From Bacteroidota bacterium (GTDB lineage Bacteria > Bacteroidota > Bacteroidia > Cytophagales > Cyclobacteriaceae), in the NCBI GenBank assembly GCA_023417065.1, contig JAEZGH010000019.1:62001-126000 (forward strand): a DNA stretch of 64,000 nucleotides, given 5' to 3'. Positions 60,406-64,000 of the stretch are shown here, piece by piece. The stretch's first letter is position 1; each line of letters starts with the position of its first letter. The notes beneath the pieces are model-generated. The model was not told where the DNA came from, ran no database searches, and saw only the letters and a program-made list of their open reading frames with translations. The position numbers and the translations under genes are program-made.

Positions 60406-61902
60406 ATGAAATACAGAAATATATTTATAGCAATGTGTTCCGTCCTGCTGCTGTCGCCGTCATGTACCGACGTCAGCGAGAACGTCTATGACAAATACGC
60501 GGCATCGGATTTCTACGGAACGATTGAAGGTGCTAATGCAGCGCTTGCAGGGGTCTACGCTCAAATTGCAGGAAACTGGGGTGGCGAAGGGTACGCCGGC
60601 GCTGACAACGGATGGTACGATGTCAATGAAATGTCCTCCGATGCGCAGGTAATTCCACATCGCAATGACGGAAACTGGCAGATTGACTTTGCCATTCTTC
60701 ATCAACACGAATGGCTGCCCACGCATGCGTACATTACCAACACGTGGAACTGGCTTTACCGCTCAGTGTTTGAAGCAAACAAGGCGATTGAACTTCTCGA
60801 AGGCGCAGACGCTGATGCCGACAAGATCGCCGAAGCCCGTGTACTGAGAGCGTTCTTCTATTATCTGCTGATCGATGATTTCGGGGACGTGCCATTCTAC
60901 ACGGAAAACAATGTTACCGTTGATAAACTCCAGCAGTTGAGTCGCGAAACAGTGTTCAATTTTATCGTTGATGAGCTGACTTCTAATGTCGACAAGCTCA
61001 GTCCGACGAAAGGCGGTGAATACTACGGAAGGTTCAACCGCTGGGCAGGGTATATGCTGCTGGCGAAGGTGTACCTCAACGCAGAAGTTTACACGGGGAA
61101 ACCGATGTGGCAGGAGTGTCTATCGGCCTTGAACAAGATCATCGACGAAGGAGGTTTTTCACTTCATCCTGGCGACGCCAATGCATCGAGCCCACTGGGA
61201 TATCGTTACTACGAGCTTTTTGGTGACGTTCTTCCGGGTGACGAAACAATTCTGGCAATGTTCGCTACGAGAAATGTCGTTTCGCGAAATGTGTATGCCA
61301 TAAGAAGTCTGCATGGCCCTCACGGTACAGCGGTCTTCGGATACAGTGGCTGGAATGGAACAATCGTGCCGACGCCGTACTACGAAATGTACAGCGATAA
61401 CGATATCCGCAAGAAGCAGTTCCTTGTAGGCCCACAGCCGGGAAATGTGAACTATCATCTTAGTGTGGGGTCGCTGATTGATCCGGGTGCTGATCCTCAG
61501 GCTGGTGTTCGCAACGTCAAATTTTATCCTGCAGGAGACGACGGCGGGGATGGCGCGTCCAATGATTTTCCGATTTATCGTTATGCCGATGTCTTGCTGA
61601 TGAAAGCAGAATGCCTGGTCAGACTGAATAATGCTTCGGAAGCTAAATCATATGTCGATCAGGTACGGCAGCGCGCCGGCCTGGATGCACTTGCTGCACC
61701 GCCGACACTTGACGATGTGTACCTCGAACGGGGGCTCGAACTCAACATGGAGGGGCACCGCCGGCAGGACATGATCCGCTTCGGTACATTCCTTCAGCCG
61801 CATTGGTTCAAAGGGCACTCCCCCGAACATCGGAAGCTGTTCCCCATTCCTACGGCTGCGATGGACGCAAATCCAAACTTGAAACAAAATCCTGGTTACT
61901 AA
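60406..61902 (+). CDS. susD: SusD-like starch-binding outer-membrane lipoprotein
   Basis: A 498-aa lipoprotein (lipobox LSPSC, Cys20). TPR-based SusD fold: the N-terminal NVYDKYAASDFYGTIEGANAALAGVY, the WNWLYRSVFEANKAIELLE helix, LLIDDFGDVPFYTE, and C-terminal RYADVLLMKAECLVRLNN and EGHRRQDMIRFGTF. It caps SusC and binds the glucan at the surface. The SusE-like gene follows after 12 bases. Confidence 0.95.
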   Translation: MKYRNIFIAMCSVLLLSPSCTDVSENVYDKYAASDFYGTIEGANAALAGVYAQIAGNWGGEGYAGADNGWYDVNEMSSDAQVIPHRNDGNWQIDFAILHQHEWLPTHAYITNTWNWLYRSVFEANKAIELLEGADADADKIAEARVLRAFFYYLLIDDFGDVPFYTENNVTVDKLQQLSRETVFNFIVDELTSNVDKLSPTKGGEYYGRFNRWAGYMLLAKVYLNAEVYTGKPMWQECLSALNKIIDEGGFSLHPGDANASSPLGYRYYELFGDVLPGDETILAMFATRNVVSRNVYAIRSLHGPHGTAVFGYSGWNGTIVPTPYYEMYSDNDIRKKQFLVGPQPGNVNYHLSVGSLIDPGADPQAGVRNVKFYPAGDDGGDGASNDFPIYRYADVLLMKAECLVRLNNASEAKSYVDQVRQRAGLDALAAPPTLDDVYLERGLELNMEGHRRQDMIRFGTFLQPHWFKGHSPEHRKLFPIPTAAMDANPNLKQNPGY

Positions 61903-61914
61903 ACGACACTGAGT

Positions 61915-63000
61915 ATGAAAAAACACTTAAATATTCTGGCAGTGTTAATGACATTGCTGATGCTGTCAGGCTGCGAAGATGATCCCACGTTGACAGTGTT
62001 GCAGAAAGTAAGCTTCGCCGCGGCACCGGAAGTCTCTGCCAGCGAAATTGTAATCACGGATGAGAACAAGGTGGAGACGCTTTTGCAGGTTTCATGGAAA
62101 GCGATCCAGTTTCCCGTGGAGGGACCGGTGACATACACCCTGCAGTTTGAAACGGCAGCCGATACCAGTGGCGTTAACGGGTGGTCTGGAGCAATTTCCA
62201 GGGAGATAGGTGAGGACCTCCTGGCGTCATCGTTCAGTGGTGCTGAGTTGAATGACATTGCCAATCAGCTCGGATTTGAACCAGGAGTGGAGGGCGTCAT
62301 TGCAATACGCGTACAAGGTACGATGAGCAGAAATATTTTTTCTCCGGCGACAGCCGTACGGGTGACGCCGATCGATGTCCCCGAAGTCGTCGAGTATCCA
62401 TCCATGTATATCGCCGGTGACTACCAGGGGTGGAATATCGGAGCGCCGTCGATCATTTCGTCAGTAAACGACGACGGAATCTATGAAGGATATATCTATA
62501 TCCCTGCCGGTGGTACCAATGAATTTAAACTGTATGCGCAGCCTGACTGGGGCCCGATGTCATATGGATATGAAAGCGAGGGCAAGATAATGGAGGCTAA
62601 CTTTGCCGGTGCGAACTTTGTTGCTCCATCCGACGGATACTACCTGTTCATGGTAAACCTGAACGAGATGACGTATCAGCTTATCAAGACCTCGTGGGGG
62701 ATAATCGGGGGCGCGACTCCGGGAGGCTGGGACGCCGATACGCCTTTAATGTACGACCCGGATACACAAACATGGAGCGTAACGGCTGATATGAAAGCCG
62801 ATGGCTCATTTAAATTCAGAGCCAATAATGCCTGGGTTCTCGACTTTGGACTTGGCGATGGAAGGCCGGCGTATGCTAACCATCCATGGAAGGCGTATGT
62901 AGAGCAGCCGCACTTTACCGTGCCTTCGGATGGAAATTACACGATCACACTTGATCTGCACATCCCCGGAAACTACGCATACTCAATCAAGAAAAATTAA
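61915..63000 (+). CDS. SusE-like outer-membrane lipoprotein with starch-binding modules
   Basis: A 361-aa lipoprotein (lipobox MLSGC, Cys20). The N-terminal SusE domain (about 20-155: LTVLQKVSFAAAPEVSASEIVIT) is followed by tandem SusE/SusF-type beta-sandwich modules beginning YPSMYIAGDYQGWNIGAPSII (about 162-265) and SWGIIGGATPGGWDADTPLMY (about 266-361). The Trp/Tyr-rich loops (GDYQGW, PGGWDAD, NHPWKAY) are the likely glucan platforms. It would bind and hold starch at the cell surface beside SusCD. Confidence 0.92.
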   Translation: MKKHLNILAVLMTLLMLSGCEDDPTLTVLQKVSFAAAPEVSASEIVITDENKVETLLQVSWKAIQFPVEGPVTYTLQFETAADTSGVNGWSGAISREIGEDLLASSFSGAELNDIANQLGFEPGVEGVIAIRVQGTMSRNIFSPATAVRVTPIDVPEVVEYPSMYIAGDYQGWNIGAPSIISSVNDDGIYEGYIYIPAGGTNEFKLYAQPDWGPMSYGYESEGKIMEANFAGANFVAPSDGYYLFMVNLNEMTYQLIKTSWGIIGGATPGGWDADTPLMYDPDTQTWSVTADMKADGSFKFRANNAWVLDFGLGDGRPAYANHPWKAYVEQPHFTVPSDGNYTITLDLHIPGNYAYSIKKN

Positions 63001-63006
63001 ATTATG

Positions 63007-63035
63007 GGTGGGAACGCTTAACGTCCCCACCTTTT
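63007..63035 (+). terminator. Intercistronic terminator-like hairpin between susE-like and amylase genes
   Basis: A 10-bp stem with one mismatch (63007-63016 with 63022-63031), a 5-base loop and four Ts follow the susE-like stop by six bases. The amylase start is 20 bases further on. It probably acts as a partial terminator that lowers amylase expression, or as a processing/stability element. Confidence 0.75.
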
Positions 63036-63054
63036 GACAACTAATGCAAGAATA

Positions 63055-64000
63055 ATGATGCAAGTATTTCACGAGTGGAGGCGATTCCCCATCATTCGAC
63101 TTATCGTCGTCCTGCTTTTGATTGTGCCAACCATGCTCGCCGGTGGGTCGTGCAGTAAAGACGGTGAGGCGATACCGAAGAAACCGATAGTCACAGGGGA
63201 GGAACCAAAGCAGTATGACGTACCCTTTGCCAACGTGCCGGCTACAGGCGACATCATCATGTATGAGGTGAACCTCTGGGCGTTCAGCCAACGGGGTAAT
63301 CTCCAAGGGGTTACCGAAAAACTGGATCACCTAAAAGAACTTGGTGTCAACGTGGTTTGGCTCATGCCCGTTTATGAAATCGGCGAGCTTAAAGGAATTG
63401 GTTCACCATATGCAATCAGGAATTATAAAAAGATCAATCCAGCATTCGGTTCGCTCGAAGATTTACGGACTCTTGTGAAGGAAGCGCACAACAGGGATAT
63501 GGCCGTCATCCTCGATTGGGTGGCAAACCACACCGCGTGGGATCATGCATGGATACAACAAAATCCAGGCTGGTATACAAAGGATGCTTCCGGTAACATC
63601 ATCAGTCCTGATGGCATGGGCTGGAATGATGTAGCAGACCTGAATTTCGGTTCATCAGCCATGCGCAAGGAGATGATTCAGGCGATGAAGTACTGGATAC
63701 TTGAGGCGAATGTCGATGGTTTCCGCTGCGATTATGCCGACGGCGTTCCCAACGACTTCTGGAAGCAGGCCATTGATACTTTGCGAAACATTCCCAATCG
63801 TGATCTGATCATGTTTGCAGAAGCGGGAAAGAAAGATCTGCTATCATCAGGCTTCGACCTGATCTTCGGATGGAATTTTTATGGAAAGCTCAAGGAGGTC
63901 TATGAAAAAAATGCTTCCGTCAGTATAGTAACTTCTGCCCATACATCCGACTACTCGGGAATACCCGAAGGGAAACACATGCTGCGCTGGATTACCAACC
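63055..64000 (+). CDS. Alpha-amylase family GH13 lipoprotein (SusG-like), 3' part missing
   Basis: The ATG at 63055 (a second ATG follows) opens a frame to the window edge, 315 residues. A lipoprotein signal ends LAGGSC (Cys33). The GH13 barrel begins DIIMYEVNLWAFSQRGNLQGV. Region I is VILDWVANHT, region II VDGFRCDYADG with nucleophile Asp226, and region III DLIMFAEAGK with acid/base Glu256. Region IV (the NHD motif) is expected immediately after the cut, at MLRWITN. It should hydrolyse alpha-1,4-glucans at the surface for import by SusCD. Confidence 0.94.
   Translation, partial: MMQVFHEWRRFPIIRLIVVLLLIVPTMLAGGSCSKDGEAIPKKPIVTGEEPKQYDVPFANVPATGDIIMYEVNLWAFSQRGNLQGVTEKLDHLKELGVNVVWLMPVYEIGELKGIGSPYAIRNYKKINPAFGSLEDLRTLVKEAHNRDMAVILDWVANHTAWDHAWIQQNPGWYTKDASGNIISPDGMGWNDVADLNFGSSAMRKEMIQAMKYWILEANVDGFRCDYADGVPNDFWKQAIDTLRNIPNRDLIMFAEAGKKDLLSSGFDLIFGWNFYGKLKEVYEKNASVSIVTSAHTSDYSGIPEGKHMLRWITN

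Overview
The window reads as a chromosomal segment of a free-living member of the Bacteroidota, probably a Cytophagales- or Chitinophagales-like bacterium of roughly 50% GC. The reasons are two SusC/SusD outer-membrane pairs, an ECF sigma/FecR/STN-receptor cell-surface signalling unit, a SusR-like DUF6377 regulator, many lipoprotein signals, weak Shine-Dalgarno sequences, and several sites matching the Bacteroidota promoter pattern TTTG-N20-TAnnTTTG. No tRNA, rRNA, CRISPR array, transposase or phage gene was found.

Left part (1-19.8 kb). A TetR regulator, membrane-fusion lipoprotein and RND permease form an efflux operon whose permease runs off the left edge. A gamma-glutamyltransferase follows, then an ECF sigma factor, a FecR anti-sigma, a SusC receptor with an STN signalling domain, and a SusD lipoprotein. 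Next come an orphan PAS histidine kinase, a dienelactone-hydrolase-type exported enzyme, a hypothetical protein, a PPC/DUF296 protein, a YciI protein and an alditol-oxidase-like flavoenzyme.

Middle part (19.8-48.9 kb). A complete seven-gene Mrp cation/proton antiporter operon (mrpA to mrpG) is bracketed by two inverted copies of a 94-bp intergenic repeat. A repeat-rich, gene-poor stretch (25.6-27.8 kb) carries a small basic lipoprotein and two 11-bp tandem repeats. After it lie a LuxR regulator, a serine-hydrolase lipoprotein operon that includes a methyltransferase with a signal peptide, and a DUF819 membrane protein. A cold-shock/RNA-handling group follows (CSD protein, DEAD-box helicase, RRM protein). 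Then come DedA and a K+/H+-type antiporter, GH88 and GH43 glycosidases, a DUF4139 protein carrying a SusC-like inserted domain, a small lipid-related operon, and an ArsR/SRPBCC/DoxX/DUF4256 operon with a recognisable operator.

Right part (48.9-64 kb). A TPR protein is followed by a previously unlisted small minus-strand transcription unit at about 49.57-49.74 kb, with a consensus promoter, a 28-codon ORF and a terminator. Then comes an outer-membrane barrel / PAP2-haloperoxidase-type lipoprotein / TonB-receptor operon. The window ends with a starch-utilisation-type locus: SusR-like regulator, SusC, SusD, SusE-like lipoprotein and a GH13 alpha-amylase lipoprotein cut by the right edge, with an intercistronic terminator-like hairpin before the amylase.

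The observations I rate most worth checking are the small transcription unit at 49.6 kb, the inverted repeats around the mrp operon, the unrelated 11-bp tandem repeats in three intergenic places, and the exported methyltransferase operon.
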